A stretch of 47,299 bases of DNA. Origin: an uncultured Eubacterium sp. GTDB taxonomy: Bacteria > Bacillota > Clostridia > Lachnospirales > Lachnospiraceae. This document shows, piece by piece, positions 26,491-36,278 of this stretch; position 1 is the stretch's first letter, and every line of letters starts with the position of its first letter. A model generated the notes under the pieces. That model was not told the DNA's origin. It saw nothing but the letters and a program-made list of their open reading frames with translations, and did not search any database. The stretch is from the NCBI GenBank assembly GCA_910585745.1, contig CAJUFM010000001.1, positions 70,344 through 117,642 on the forward strand, in the 5' to 3' direction. The position numbers were made by a program, and so were the translations under genes.

Positions 26491-26883
26491 ATGGATTTTA
26501 AGCAAGAGTATAAAGAGAGAAAAAGAAGTTTGTTTTTTGGTCTGCCGCTGTCATTTACTACATATACATTGACGGAAAAAAAGATCAATATAAAAAAGGG
26601 CTTGTTGAAAACAGTAGAGGACGATACCCTTATGTATAAAGTTCAGGATGTGACATTGGTCAGAGGGCTTATTGAGCGGATATTCGGACTTGGAACAGTG
26701 ATCTGCTATTCCAGTGATGTGACAGATTCCAAGCTGATGCTTATGCATATCCGCAATTCTTCCGAGGTGAAGGAATTTATTCTACAGACAGCGGAGATGG
26801 AGAGACGTAAGGTACGGACGGTACATACGATGGGTCTGGATGCTTCCGAATATCCGGATTATGTAGAAACTGAGGATCTATAG
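26491..26883 (+). CDS. bacterial PH-domain protein (bPH_2-like), soluble
   Basis: A 130-residue protein with no membrane segment. Residues about 22-105 match the bacterial PH pattern: FTTYTLTEKKINIKKG, VQDVTLVRGLIERIFGLGTVICYS and LMLMHIRNSSEVKEFI. Most bPH_2 proteins are membrane-bound, so a bare soluble domain is slightly unusual. The role is unknown; the fold is often a protein-binding platform near the membrane. It lies between the lipoprotein gene and cheV, with good AAGGAAGG upstream. Confidence 0.75.
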   Translation: MDFKQEYKERKRSLFFGLPLSFTTYTLTEKKINIKKGLLKTVEDDTLMYKVQDVTLVRGLIERIFGLGTVICYSSDVTDSKLMLMHIRNSSEVKEFILQTAEMERRKVRTVHTMGLDASEYPDYVETEDL

Positions 26884-26961
26884 TGATTTTGTGGCTTTTT
26901 ATCGAGATGTGTAATCCTGGCGGGGCTGCAGATTTTCTATTTATAAAAGGAGGAGATTAAT

Positions 26962-27882
26962 TTGGCTGAGGAAACATTTAATGATACGGGGATATTGTTA
27001 GAGAGTGGTACGAATGAGTTAGAACTTTTGGAATTTGTTGTGGGAAATCAGCATTATGGAATAAATGTGGCGAAGATCCGCGAGCTGTGTCCTTACCAGC
27101 CGCCAACTCCTGTGCCGAACGCCCATGAATATATTGAGGGGATATTCATGCCTCGTGACATGCTTATGACGGTGGTGGATCTGTCAAAGGCGCTGGGACT
27201 GCCGCCGACGGGTGATATGTCAGGAGATATGTACATAATTACGAATTTTAACCGTCTCCATACTGCGTTCCATGTTCAGAGAGTATTGGGAATTCACCGG
27301 GTATCCTGGGGAGATATCGCCAAACCGGACTCCACTATTGCTGCTTCCGGAAAGGGTGTAGCTACCGGGATCGCCAAAGTGGGGGGGAAGATTATTATTG
27401 TTCTTGATTTTGAGAAGATCGTAGCGGAGATCAATCCGGAGACGGGGCTCAAGTTGTCAGAGATCGAGGGATTGGGAGAACGTTCCAGACGCGATTGTCC
27501 TATTCTTCTGGCAGAGGATTCACCACTCCTGCTGGAGATGCTCAAAAAATGTCTGACCCGTGCAGGCTATGATCATTTGATACCGACGACCAATGGCCAG
27601 GATGCGTGGAATACCCTTGATCGCATGATCAGAGATGGGGGAAAAGTTGGTGTGGACATTTCCTGTGTCATCACAGATATCGAAATGCCCCAGATGGATG
27701 GGCACCGGCTTGCGAAACTGATCAAGACAGATTCTAGATTTGAGGGGCTTCCTGTTGTGATTTTCTCATCACTGGTAAATGAAGAAATGAAACGCAAGGG
27801 AGAGGCACTGGGTGTAGATGCACAGCTGTCAAAACCTGAGATTGGAAAACTAGTAAGACAGCTTGACCTGTTGTTAAATTAG
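26962..27882 (+). CDS. cheV: chemotaxis coupling/regulator protein CheV
   Basis: A 306-residue fusion of a CheW-like domain (about 15-165) and a receiver (about 178-306). The receiver has D-E acidic residues in LAEDSP, the phosphoacceptor in CVITDIEMPQMDG, and the Lys in LSKPE. CheV docks receptors to CheA and tunes signalling when phosphorylated, giving adaptation. It uses TTG 26962 as start, with AGGAGG at 26949-26954 and 7-base spacing. It is about 16 kb from the operon at 431-10498, and no motility gene lies between them. Confidence 0.93.
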   Translation: MAEETFNDTGILLESGTNELELLEFVVGNQHYGINVAKIRELCPYQPPTPVPNAHEYIEGIFMPRDMLMTVVDLSKALGLPPTGDMSGDMYIITNFNRLHTAFHVQRVLGIHRVSWGDIAKPDSTIAASGKGVATGIAKVGGKIIIVLDFEKIVAEINPETGLKLSEIEGLGERSRRDCPILLAEDSPLLLEMLKKCLTRAGYDHLIPTTNGQDAWNTLDRMIRDGGKVGVDISCVITDIEMPQMDGHRLAKLIKTDSRFEGLPVVIFSSLVNEEMKRKGEALGVDAQLSKPEIGKLVRQLDLLLN

Positions 27883-27944
27883 TTTGATAACCTGAGGCAG
27901 ATTTATATCGGTGTTGTTGAGCTAACAGAATTTGTTTGTTAAGG

Positions 27945-27984
27945 AAAAGCTGCGTTTGATTATTTGCCAGACGCAGCTTTTTTT
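27945..27984 (+). terminator. intrinsic terminator downstream of cheV
   Basis: AAAAGCTGCGT (27945-27955) pairs with ACGCAGCTTTT (27971-27981) and runs into a longer T tract. The loop is 15 bases. Confidence 0.85.
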
Positions 27985-28130
27985 GAAGATATGTGACTGA
28001 GTGCTGCCAGCACAAAACAGCAAGACGCAGATTGAGTTCTGGTTTTTTTGGCGTCAGGCCAGACTGCCAGTTCCTTTAAATCTGCTGTACCGGCAATATT
28101 TCAAAATGCAGCGCAGAAATGAGGGTAATT

Positions 28131-29837
28131 ATGGCAAGTGCAGAAAAAGAGGGAGAAAATTATCTGGATACACTTTTGAATACAGTTGCGCCGGATTGGG
28201 AGGAGACATCTGGATCACCGGTCCAGTCCAGTCAGGCAGATCCAGCTGCTTCAAACTCAGGACAGGGGGATTCTTCTGGGGAAAAGACTCTGGAGGATGC
28301 CATTGCGATCTTGAACGATCTCCCGGATATGGATGACGCATTAGAGCTTTCCGATAATCCGGAAGAGGATATGGATGAGCTGTTTGGACTATTGGCAGAT
28401 CTCGGTGTCGATCCGAATGAGGAGGAGGATTCAGAAGAAGCAGTACCGGAAGCAGTGCTGCCAGATCTGGACAGTGTAGAGACGCTGCCTGACGATACGG
28501 CATCAGAAGAAATGATGGCGGACCCAGTTATGGCAGATGACATTTTGCCAGATGAGGGCAGTGAACAAGAGGAGATACAGGAAGAACAAGAAGTGCCACA
28601 GGAAGAAGAGGAAGAAGAACCTCAGGCACAGGAAGAGGATATTCCTTTTTCCATCGACAGTTTTATGGAGGAAGAGTCGGGAGAGACTGAGGATTTTGAC
28701 AGTGCAGGTATACAAGATACACCAGAACTGTCAGAGGAACCGGAGGGGGATGCCGGGGCAGAGGATTCCTTTATCGATCTATCGGCAGATCTTTTCCAGG
28801 ATTATTCCGGAGAGGAACCCCAGCCGGAAGAGGATGTATCGGTTTCAGAGGATTCTCTGGCTGTTGATGATATTTTCCAGGACGCTCTGGCAGCAGTCGG
28901 TTATAGCGAAAATGAGAAAGAAGAAGAGGGAGCAGGGGAGGATGTTTTTTCCATGGATGACATGGGAGGTCTCATGGATAAGGAGGAAGGTGTATCCTCT
29001 GTTCCAGCAGCCGAGCCGGTTATCAGAAAAAAGAAAAAGAAAGAGGGACCTGGATTCTTTCAGAGGATCTTTGGCAACGTGATCACAGACTCAACGGCAG
29101 ATGAAGAAGAGAAAGAGCGCCAGAGAGAAGCGGAGCTGAAACAGAAGAAAGAGGAGAAAAAGGCAGAAAAGAAACAGCAGGCGGAAGTGACAAAAGAAGA
29201 AAAGGCACAGGCCGCCCAAGAGAAAAAGGAACAAAAAAAGCAGCTTAAGGCGGAGCAGGCGGCGAAAAAGGCAGAAGAAAAGAAACGCAAAAAAGAGGAA
29301 CGTCTGGCAAGGGCTGCCCAGGAGACAGAGGTGGTGGGCAAGATCAACCCTGTGGGTGCCACCATTGTGATCATTCTGTTTTTAACCATCGGAATGATAG
29401 CTGTTCTGGGAACCAATATGTTAGGGCGGAGAAGTAATCTTGGCAATGCGGAGAACTACTTTGCCAACGAGGACTATATCCGGGCATACGATGCCATCAA
29501 CAGTGTCAAACTGAAAGAAAAGGATGAGGTGCTGTTCCGCAGGATCCGTATCTGCTGCCAGCTTCAGAAAGAGATCCGCTCCTTCAACAATTATAACACC
29601 CTGGGGATGAAGCTGGAGGCGTTGGATTCCCTGTTAAAAGGTATGAGATTTTATGAGGAGAACATATCGGAGGCGCAGGAACTTCAGATACAGCCTGCCT
29701 ATGAAAAACTCAGAAGCCAGGTGCTGACAGGACTTAGTGAGAATTTTGGCATGGGAGAAAAAGAGGTCAGTGAGCTTCTCGCGATCCCGGACCAGGCACA
29801 GTATACCCAGAGGCTTCAGCAGATTACGGGAGTATAG
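28131..29837 (+). CDS. large acidic single-pass membrane protein of unknown function
   Basis: I do not recognise a family. A 568-residue protein. Residues 1-290 are strongly acidic and low-complexity (long Glu/Asp-rich runs). A short basic block KKKKKEGPGFFQRIFGNVI follows, then a Lys/Glu/Ala coiled-coil region (about 325-400), one membrane segment (about 412-435, TIVIILFLTIGMIAVLG) and a 130-residue outer domain with TPR-like helices (NAENYFANEDYIRAYDAI). The bulk is cytoplasmic. Start 28131 has GAGGG; an upstream ATG at 28119 overlaps it. It is the first gene after the cheV terminator and is followed by hisH after 17 bases. Confidence 0.8.
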   Translation: MASAEKEGENYLDTLLNTVAPDWEETSGSPVQSSQADPAASNSGQGDSSGEKTLEDAIAILNDLPDMDDALELSDNPEEDMDELFGLLADLGVDPNEEEDSEEAVPEAVLPDLDSVETLPDDTASEEMMADPVMADDILPDEGSEQEEIQEEQEVPQEEEEEEPQAQEEDIPFSIDSFMEEESGETEDFDSAGIQDTPELSEEPEGDAGAEDSFIDLSADLFQDYSGEEPQPEEDVSVSEDSLAVDDIFQDALAAVGYSENEKEEEGAGEDVFSMDDMGGLMDKEEGVSSVPAAEPVIRKKKKKEGPGFFQRIFGNVITDSTADEEEKERQREAELKQKKEEKKAEKKQQAEVTKEEKAQAAQEKKEQKKQLKAEQAAKKAEEKKRKKEERLARAAQETEVVGKINPVGATIVIILFLTIGMIAVLGTNMLGRRSNLGNAENYFANEDYIRAYDAINSVKLKEKDEVLFRRIRICCQLQKEIRSFNNYNTLGMKLEALDSLLKGMRFYEENISEAQELQIQPAYEKLRSQVLTGLSENFGMGEKEVSELLAIPDQAQYTQRLQQITGV

Positions 29838-29854
29838 TTTGGAGGAAAGACAGA

Positions 29855-30460
29855 ATGATAGCGATCGTAGATTATGATGCCGGAAATATAAAAAGTGTGG
29901 AGAAAGCACTGCAGTATTTAGGGGAAGAGCCGGTGGTGACCAGAGATGCCGGGATCCTTAACCGGGCGGATAAGGTTATCGTGCCAGGAGTGGGTGCTTT
30001 TGGGGATGCCATGGGGAAGATGCGCCAGTATGATCTGGTGGAGGTTCTCCGGGAAATTGCTGCCAGGGAGACTCCAATCTTTGGAATCTGCCTGGGACTG
30101 CACTTGTTTTTCCAAAGCAGCGAAGAATCTGCCGGAGTAGAAGGGCTGTCTCTTCTTCCCGGAAAGATCGTGAAGATTCCTGAGCGGGAGGGTTTCAAGA
30201 TTCCCCATATGGGCTGGAATTCTATACGGATCAACCCGGAATCCAGATTGTTTAAGGGGATTCCACAGGATTCTTATGTATATTTTGTCCATTCTTATTA
30301 TCTGAGAGCAGAGAGGCCGGAAGATGTGGCGGCGACAACAGATTATGTGGTAAATATCCATGCTGCAGCAGAGCATGGCAATGTATTTGCCACTCAGTTT
30401 CATCCAGAGAAGAGCGGGGAAACAGGTCTGCAGATCCTGAAAAATTTTATTGGTCTGTAA
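29855..30460 (+). CDS. hisH: imidazole glycerol phosphate synthase, glutaminase subunit HisH
   Basis: A 201-residue class I glutamine amidotransferase that supplies ammonia to HisF for histidine and purine-intermediate (AICAR) formation. The triad is C79 in GICLGLHLFF and H183 with E185 in TQFHPEKS. Length is normal. A GGAGGAAAG site precedes the ATG. It is followed by hisF after 53 bases. The other his genes are not in the window, so the pair is split from any larger his operon. Confidence 0.96.
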   Translation: MIAIVDYDAGNIKSVEKALQYLGEEPVVTRDAGILNRADKVIVPGVGAFGDAMGKMRQYDLVEVLREIAARETPIFGICLGLHLFFQSSEESAGVEGLSLLPGKIVKIPEREGFKIPHMGWNSIRINPESRLFKGIPQDSYVYFVHSYYLRAERPEDVAATTDYVVNIHAAAEHGNVFATQFHPEKSGETGLQILKNFIGL

Positions 30461-30513
30461 TCGTTACGGTTGTGGGAAAAAGGCTGATTTCAGAGAAAGG
30501 AATGGTGGCGTAG

Positions 30514-31275
30514 ATGTTTACAAAACGAATTATACCCTGTCTGGATGTGAAAGACGGACGGGTTGTGAAGGGAATAAATTTTGTGGATCTCCGGGATGCC
30601 GGAGATCCCGTGTCGGTAGCGGCAGTTTATGATAAAGCGGGAGCAGATGAATTGGTTTTTCTGGATATCACTGCTTCAAGCGATGCCAGAGATATCAAAG
30701 TAAATATGGTGAGAAAGGTGGCAGAGACTGTATTTATCCCGTTTACTGTGGGAGGCGGGATAAGGACCATAGAGGATTTTAAAATGATACTGCGGGAGGG
30801 GGCTGATAAGGTATCCGTGAACTCGGCAGCGATATTGAATCCGGAGCTTGTCTCTGAGGCGGCAGATAAATTTGGAAGCCAGTGTGTTGTGGTTGCCATT
30901 GATGCCAAGCGCAGGACAGAGGGAAGCGGGTGGTCTATCTACAAAAATGGCGGACGTGTAGATATGGGAATCGATGCCGTCGAGTGGGCGATGAAGGCAG
31001 AACGTCTTGGCGCCGGCGAGATTCTTCTTACAAGTATGGATTGTGATGGCACAAAGGATGGATATGATGTGGAACTGACACGAACCATCTCTGAAAATGT
31101 CTCTATTCCGGTGATCGCCTCGGGAGGGGCTGGGAAAAAAGAACATTTTCTGGAGGTACTGACAGAGGGAAAGGCAGATGCTGTGCTGGCGGCATCGCTA
31201 TTTCATTTTAACGAGCTTCAGATCAGGGATCTGAAACAATATCTGTCAGAACGAAAGATCAGTGTCAGGCTGTAA
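30514..31275 (+). CDS. hisF: imidazole glycerol phosphate synthase, cyclase subunit HisF
   Basis: A 253-residue (beta/alpha)8 barrel that uses ammonia from HisH to convert PRFAR to imidazole glycerol phosphate and AICAR. The N terminus CLDVKDGRVVKG and the middle AIDAKR hold the two catalytic aspartates; VGGGIRTIEDF and IASGGAG are the phosphate-binding loops. Length matches the family. It forms the obligate complex with HisH, encoded just upstream. Confidence 0.97.
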   Translation: MFTKRIIPCLDVKDGRVVKGINFVDLRDAGDPVSVAAVYDKAGADELVFLDITASSDARDIKVNMVRKVAETVFIPFTVGGGIRTIEDFKMILREGADKVSVNSAAILNPELVSEAADKFGSQCVVVAIDAKRRTEGSGWSIYKNGGRVDMGIDAVEWAMKAERLGAGEILLTSMDCDGTKDGYDVELTRTISENVSIPVIASGGAGKKEHFLEVLTEGKADAVLAASLFHFNELQIRDLKQYLSERKISVRL

Positions 31276-31296
31276 AGGCAGGCAAAGGAGAAAAGG

Positions 31297-31971
31297 ATGG
31301 CTGGTTTAACAGGAGAATGGGAAAAGGCTCTTTCAGAAGAATTTAACAAAGAATATTATAAAAAATTATTTTTATTTATCCGGCAGGAGTATGCAAAAGT
31401 GGCGGTATATCCGAAGGCGGGGGACATTTTTAATGCGTTTCACCTGACGCCTTTGGAAAAAGTAAAAGTTGTTATCATCGGACAGGATCCGTACCACAAT
31501 CCAGGACAGGCTCACGGGCTTTGTTTTTCCGTAAAGCCAGGGGTGGAGATCCCGCCCTCTCTTGTTAATATTTATCAGGAGCTGCAGGACGATCTTGGAT
31601 GCCGGATTCCCAATAACGGGTATCTGAATGAATGGGCGGAGCAGGGGGTTCTGCTGTTGAATACGGTGCTTACGGTACAGGCTCATAAACCGATGTCCCA
31701 CCGGGGGGGGGGCTGGGAGGAGTTTACCAATGCAGTGATCAGGAAAGTAAATGAGATTGATCGGCCGGTGGTGTTTATTCTCTGGGGAAAACCGGCACAG
31801 GAGAAGGCAAAAATGCTTGACAATCCCAGACATCTGATATTGAAGGCGCCGCATCCGAGTCCGCTGTCCGCGTACCGTGGATTTTTTGGAAGCCGTCCCT
31901 TTAGTCAGACCAATGCGTTTTTGGAGCAGCATGGGGTGGAGCCAGTGAACTGGCAGATATCAGACCGATAA
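31297..31971 (+). CDS. ung: uracil-DNA glycosylase
   Basis: A 224-residue family 1 enzyme that excises uracil from DNA in base excision repair. The water-activating loop is GQDPYHNPGQAHGLCFSV, with D64. The minor-groove/catalytic loop is HPSPLSAYRGFFG, with H186. It follows hisF by 21 bases, with AAAGGAGAAAAGG upstream. No oddity seen except a G-rich run near 31704-31712 that could be a slippage site, although the frame is intact. Confidence 0.97.
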   Translation: MAGLTGEWEKALSEEFNKEYYKKLFLFIRQEYAKVAVYPKAGDIFNAFHLTPLEKVKVVIIGQDPYHNPGQAHGLCFSVKPGVEIPPSLVNIYQELQDDLGCRIPNNGYLNEWAEQGVLLLNTVLTVQAHKPMSHRGGGWEEFTNAVIRKVNEIDRPVVFILWGKPAQEKAKMLDNPRHLILKAPHPSPLSAYRGFFGSRPFSQTNAFLEQHGVEPVNWQISDR

Positions 31972-31987
31972 AAGGAGAAGGGAAAAA

Positions 31988-32917
31988 ATGAAGAACAAGC
32001 TGGAAAAAATATTAGAGGAAGTAGGGAAGGTGATCAAGGGAAAGGATGCCGAAAAGGAGATGATCCTGGCGGCGATTCTGGCGGAAGGCCATATTTTGCT
32101 GGATGACATTCCGGGAGTAGGTAAGACAAGCCTTGCCATGGCGTTTTCCAAGGCGATGGAGATGCAGGCGAACCGGATGCAGTTTACATCGGACGTACTT
32201 CCCTCCGATGTGGTAGGATATAATATTATAAAACCTGATGGATCCAAAGAGTATCAGAGAGGAGTCATTCTTTGTAATCTGTTTTTGGCCGATGAGATCA
32301 ACCGTGCCTCTTCAAAAACCCAGTCGGCGCTGTTGGAAGTGATGGAAGAGGGGAAAGTAACAGTTGACGGTATTACAACACCAGCGCCAAAACCTTTTGT
32401 GGTGATGGCTACTGAAAATCCGGCAGGTTCTGTGGGAACCCAAATGCTGCCAGATTCCCAGGTGGATCGGTTTATGATCTGTCTGACCCTGGGATACCCA
32501 TCCCATAGCGAAGAAGTAATGATCTTAAAAGAACGGCAGGGTATCAATCCGATCAATTCTGTGATTCAGGTTGTAGAACGCCAGGAACTGCTGGAGATGC
32601 AGCAAATGGTAAAAGCCATTCATTTGAATGAGGAGATGTATGATTATATCGTGAAACTGGCGGGCGAGACCAGAACCCATTCTTCGCTGACCCAGGGCCT
32701 CAGCCCGAGAGGAACCATTGCCTTGATGGATCTTAGCAAAGCAGTGGCTTTTATGGAGGAAAGAGATTGTGTGTTTCCGGAGGATGTCAAAAAGGCATTT
32801 CCTTATGTGGCGAGGCACCGTATTTACCTTACTGCAAAGGCGAAGATGGAAAAGAAGGACAAAGATCAGATTATAAAAGAAGTATTGGACAGTGTGAAGG
32901 CAGTAGAAAAACGCTGA
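31988..32917 (+). CDS. MoxR-family AAA+ ATPase
   Basis: A 309-residue AAA+ protein. Walker A is GVGKTS in DIPGVGKTSLAMAF, Walker B is FLADEINRAS, sensor 1 is in VMATENP, and LPDSQVDRFM gives the arginine finger region. C-terminal lid helices end the protein. MoxR proteins act as chaperones that activate partner proteins and are often encoded with DUF58 and transglutaminase genes. Exactly that order follows here. Confidence 0.94.
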   Translation: MKNKLEKILEEVGKVIKGKDAEKEMILAAILAEGHILLDDIPGVGKTSLAMAFSKAMEMQANRMQFTSDVLPSDVVGYNIIKPDGSKEYQRGVILCNLFLADEINRASSKTQSALLEVMEEGKVTVDGITTPAPKPFVVMATENPAGSVGTQMLPDSQVDRFMICLTLGYPSHSEEVMILKERQGINPINSVIQVVERQELLEMQQMVKAIHLNEEMYDYIVKLAGETRTHSSLTQGLSPRGTIALMDLSKAVAFMEERDCVFPEDVKKAFPYVARHRIYLTAKAKMEKKDKDQIIKEVLDSVKAVEKR

Positions 32918-32951
32918 CCGAAAGCTTTTGTGACAGGACAAGGGGGATATT

Positions 32952-34031
32952 ATGTGGAAAAGCTGGCTGATCTATATTTTGAGCCTTGCAGGATATTCTC
33001 TGTTTACGATACTGTATGGTAAGCGGAGTGCCTTTATAATATTGTTTGTGATAGCTCTCGTTCCTTTGATCTATTCACTGCTGACGTATTTTATGGCGAA
33101 GCGAAGTATTAGATCTTATTTTGGGACGGATTCAATGACGCTGGAAAAGAATAAAAAGGCCGAGATTGTTGTAACACTGGAGTGTTTATCGGAGCTCTGC
33201 GTGGGAAACCGGGCACATGTATATACTTCCGTATATAACGGAATGGGGAAGAAAATATTTCGGGCACGGAAGAAATTATATCTGACATTGGAAAAGCAGA
33301 ATGCCGTATTTGAATTTGTGCCAAAGTACAGTGGAGTTCATAACATCATCCTGGAAAAAGTCAGAGTATACAGTGGTTTTTCTCTTTTTTGTACTGCGAT
33401 TCATCCAGGAGAAAGGTTATCTTTCATGATCATGCCGGAGTACAAAGAGTTTCCAGTTCAGACAGGAATTATCCAGGAAGAGAACGAGGGGGAAAGTGAA
33501 CAGTTCTCTATGAGAAAGCCGGGCAATGACCCATCGGAACTCTTTGATATTCGCATATACCGGCCAGGGGACAAAATGAATCGGATCAACTGGAAATTTT
33601 CAGCGAAAAACAATACGCTTATGGTACAGGATTATGGATTTCCCATCGCCTGTGATCTGGCAGTTTTTTTGGATGTGTCAGCAGAAAAAGATCTTCAGAA
33701 GATTGAAGCTGCATTAGAAATCCTATATTACCTGATGGTACATTTTACCCTGGAAAAGAAACTGTTTTATGTGATATGGGGGGATAACAGAGAACAGCAG
33801 GTAAAACGCAGAATGGTCTCTGACAGCGAAGATATTTATGAAGTATTTCAGGAGTTATTCTGTGCGGATATGACAGATGTGAAGACTTGCATGGAAGACA
33901 TGTACAGCGTGCAGTTTGAGGGTGAATTTTTATCCAGCAGTATTTTTATTTATGGGGGCAGGAATGATCTGGAGGAGGAGATCCTTCGGATGAAACTCCG
34001 TACGGATTTGCTGGAGCTGATACATGTGTGA
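32952..34031 (+). CDS. DUF58-family membrane protein
   Basis: A 359-residue protein with two N-terminal membrane segments (about 5-22 and 27-47), then a beta-rich region and the DUF58 signature RPGDKMNRINWKFSAK (about residues 205-220). The C-terminal part looks like a von Willebrand-type fold, beginning AVFLDVSAE. DUF58 proteins are predicted partners of MoxR chaperones, with unknown activity. It is 34 bases after the MoxR gene and 30 before the transglutaminase gene. Confidence 0.9.
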   Translation: MWKSWLIYILSLAGYSLFTILYGKRSAFIILFVIALVPLIYSLLTYFMAKRSIRSYFGTDSMTLEKNKKAEIVVTLECLSELCVGNRAHVYTSVYNGMGKKIFRARKKLYLTLEKQNAVFEFVPKYSGVHNIILEKVRVYSGFSLFCTAIHPGERLSFMIMPEYKEFPVQTGIIQEENEGESEQFSMRKPGNDPSELFDIRIYRPGDKMNRINWKFSAKNNTLMVQDYGFPIACDLAVFLDVSAEKDLQKIEAALEILYYLMVHFTLEKKLFYVIWGDNREQQVKRRMVSDSEDIYEVFQELFCADMTDVKTCMEDMYSVQFEGEFLSSSIFIYGGRNDLEEEILRMKLRTDLLELIHV

Positions 34032-34061
34032 CCAGTGTTTGAACAGAGGGGGATATAAATT

Positions 34062-36278
34062 GTGCGCAAAAGACTACAACTCATACCATTAGTGCTGCTT
34101 CTGATCTGTAGTGGAACAAGCATGTCCAGTGGTCTCTACTATTTTGAAGTAAAAGATATCATATATTTGATCCATGTTTTATTGATGGCACTGATATTTT
34201 ATTGTGCCAGACATTTTATTGGTGTGCGCAGGCACAGGGAACTGTATAGCATGGGAGTATCTCTGGCGGCATTGGCCCTTTGTTTTTTTGCCCTTAGAAA
34301 GTTTCTGCTTCCGGGGTTTCGGGCGCTGTATAATCAGATTTCCGACAATACGTATCTGACTGCCGGCATTGAACTTGGACAGTGGAAGCATCCGGAAAAT
34401 GATTATGTGGGGCTGGCGATCTGCCAGATCATAGCTTTGATCACAGCCCTTTCACTTTATTTCTTTGAGACGAAAAGACCAGTGGCAGTTACGTTACTGC
34501 CTTCTTTTCTGGTGTTTATTCTGCCTGTTCTCATAGATGGCGTACCCTATGAAGCGTGTATGATCGTATATGGGATGGCCTTTGTTATATATGTGGGGAT
34601 GGGACGCTATGGAGGGAATGTTCTAAAATTAATTTTTTTGTTTGGATCTGTTTTTTTGGCAAGCGGGGTGGCGGTGACCTTCTTTTCCTGGAAGGATGTG
34701 GATCCAGTAATACGGGAGTGCAGAGAGAGGATCATAGTTGGGGGAAGCGGTGTCCCACAGCAGGGGAATGAGGCCTTTAATGAAAACAAGGATGAGAAGA
34801 GGGAACAGACCATTCACTTTGGGCAGTTCAGCCAGGTGGGATCTATATATTATAATGGCACCGTGGAGCTCTATGTTAACAGGCTGACAGAGTTTTTTAA
34901 AAAGGATACATTATTTCTCCGGGGATTTATCGGCAATACATTTAAGAATAATCTGTGGTATGGTCCGCATATGGAAGATTCTTATGATCTCCGGGGAATG
35001 ATATATGAAAGGGAAAGCAGCATTGAGATAGAGAATGCCTACGATAAAGGGAATTATGTAGCCTATGCCAAGGATAGTGAGACGGATTGGAAATTATTTG
35101 ATTTCTCGATGGAGAAAATTCCCTCCAGCTATACGGGAAAATTTAATAAAAAGACGTTGAAGGTAGACAAGGATCTTAAAAAGTGGATCCAGGAGGAGAT
35201 TTTTAGAGATAGCGAGTTTAAAACGGTAGGCAGTGTGCTCGATTTTATAAAGGATCTGTATAATAAACATTTTAAATATACTCTCAGGCCGGGAATGATA
35301 GATGATGACAAGAATGAGATCGAGACATTTTTATTTGAGAGAAAGACGGGGTACTGTACCCATTTTGCCTCTTCTGCTGTTATGATACTGCGGACAGCGG
35401 GGATCCCGGCGCGGCTGGCTCAGGGGTATATGATCAGTGGATACCGCATCAATTCCAATAAGAAATTCAGCGTCCGTGACAGCAATGCTCATGCCTGGGT
35501 GGAGTATTATGTGGACCAGCAGGGATGGGTGCCGCTGGATGTTACTCCCAGTTCCACGGATGCCGAAGCTCTGGCCGGGCGGAATCCCGATGACGGTCAG
35601 TCAGAATGGGACGAGGAAGCGAAGGAGACAAAGAAACCGAAAGTGACGGAAAAGCCGGATAAGGAAGATAAAGCAGAAGAACCAGGAGAAGACGAGGAAG
35701 ATGAAGCGTCTGGGGAAGAAGGGGATCACCTTCAGAAGGAACATAAACAGAAGGAAGCTCCCCCCAGTGAGTCCCGTATCGTTTTTCGGATGGTGCTGGT
35801 TGCCCTGCTCCTTGTATGCCTTACCCTGGCAGGTATCTGGTTCCGATATCGGTGGCATTTCCGCAGTATGAAAAAAACTTTTGCGGAGGCGGATGCCCGC
35901 CACAGGCTTATATGCCTGAATGATAACATGAGGGGAATCTGGCGGATGCTGGGAGTAAAGTGGGAGTACACTGACAGCAGAAAACTGATGAAGCAGATCT
36001 TACGTGAGACGCAGAAGTATTATATATTCAATGATGCCGGGGAATTAGCAGAACTTCAGGAACAGATCCGAGGGTATGTGCTGGGGGTATACCGAAGCCG
36101 GTATAGTGCCAGCGGGATACAGGAAGAGGAATATATTCAGTTTCAGGAGTATATCACACAGCTTCTTCTCAATATCAGAAACCAGGGAGAGGATAAATTG
36201 TGGAGAAAGGTGAAGAGGAAAAATATAACCAGAGTTTTAGTAAAGAAAGGGAAAAGAAAATGGATCAGAACAAATTAG
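34062..36278 (+). CDS. TgpA-like membrane transglutaminase-domain protein
   Basis: A 738-residue multi-pass protein. Several N-terminal membrane segments (to about residue 225) precede an extracytoplasmic region. The transglutaminase-like core has a Cys-His-Asp triad: C432 in TGYCTHFA, H477 in SNAHAWVEYY and D493 in PLDVTPS. A Glu/Lys-rich linker (about 510-565), a final membrane segment (about 572-592) and a cytoplasmic DUF4129-like tail complete it. It starts at GTG 34062, with AGAGGGGGAT upstream. The third member of the MoxR/DUF58 module; the substrate is unknown. Its end overlaps the next gene by 19 bases. Confidence 0.9.
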   Translation: MRKRLQLIPLVLLLICSGTSMSSGLYYFEVKDIIYLIHVLLMALIFYCARHFIGVRRHRELYSMGVSLAALALCFFALRKFLLPGFRALYNQISDNTYLTAGIELGQWKHPENDYVGLAICQIIALITALSLYFFETKRPVAVTLLPSFLVFILPVLIDGVPYEACMIVYGMAFVIYVGMGRYGGNVLKLIFLFGSVFLASGVAVTFFSWKDVDPVIRECRERIIVGGSGVPQQGNEAFNENKDEKREQTIHFGQFSQVGSIYYNGTVELYVNRLTEFFKKDTLFLRGFIGNTFKNNLWYGPHMEDSYDLRGMIYERESSIEIENAYDKGNYVAYAKDSETDWKLFDFSMEKIPSSYTGKFNKKTLKVDKDLKKWIQEEIFRDSEFKTVGSVLDFIKDLYNKHFKYTLRPGMIDDDKNEIETFLFERKTGYCTHFASSAVMILRTAGIPARLAQGYMISGYRINSNKKFSVRDSNAHAWVEYYVDQQGWVPLDVTPSSTDAEALAGRNPDDGQSEWDEEAKETKKPKVTEKPDKEDKAEEPGEDEEDEASGEEGDHLQKEHKQKEAPPSESRIVFRMVLVALLLVCLTLAGIWFRYRWHFRSMKKTFAEADARHRLICLNDNMRGIWRMLGVKWEYTDSRKLMKQILRETQKYYIFNDAGELAELQEQIRGYVLGVYRSRYSASGIQEEEYIQFQEYITQLLLNIRNQGEDKLWRKVKRKNITRVLVKKGKRKWIRTN

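Noticed and set aside
31704..31712. Possible frameshift at the G run in ung
   Set aside because: The frame continues through both catalytic motifs to a normal-length protein.
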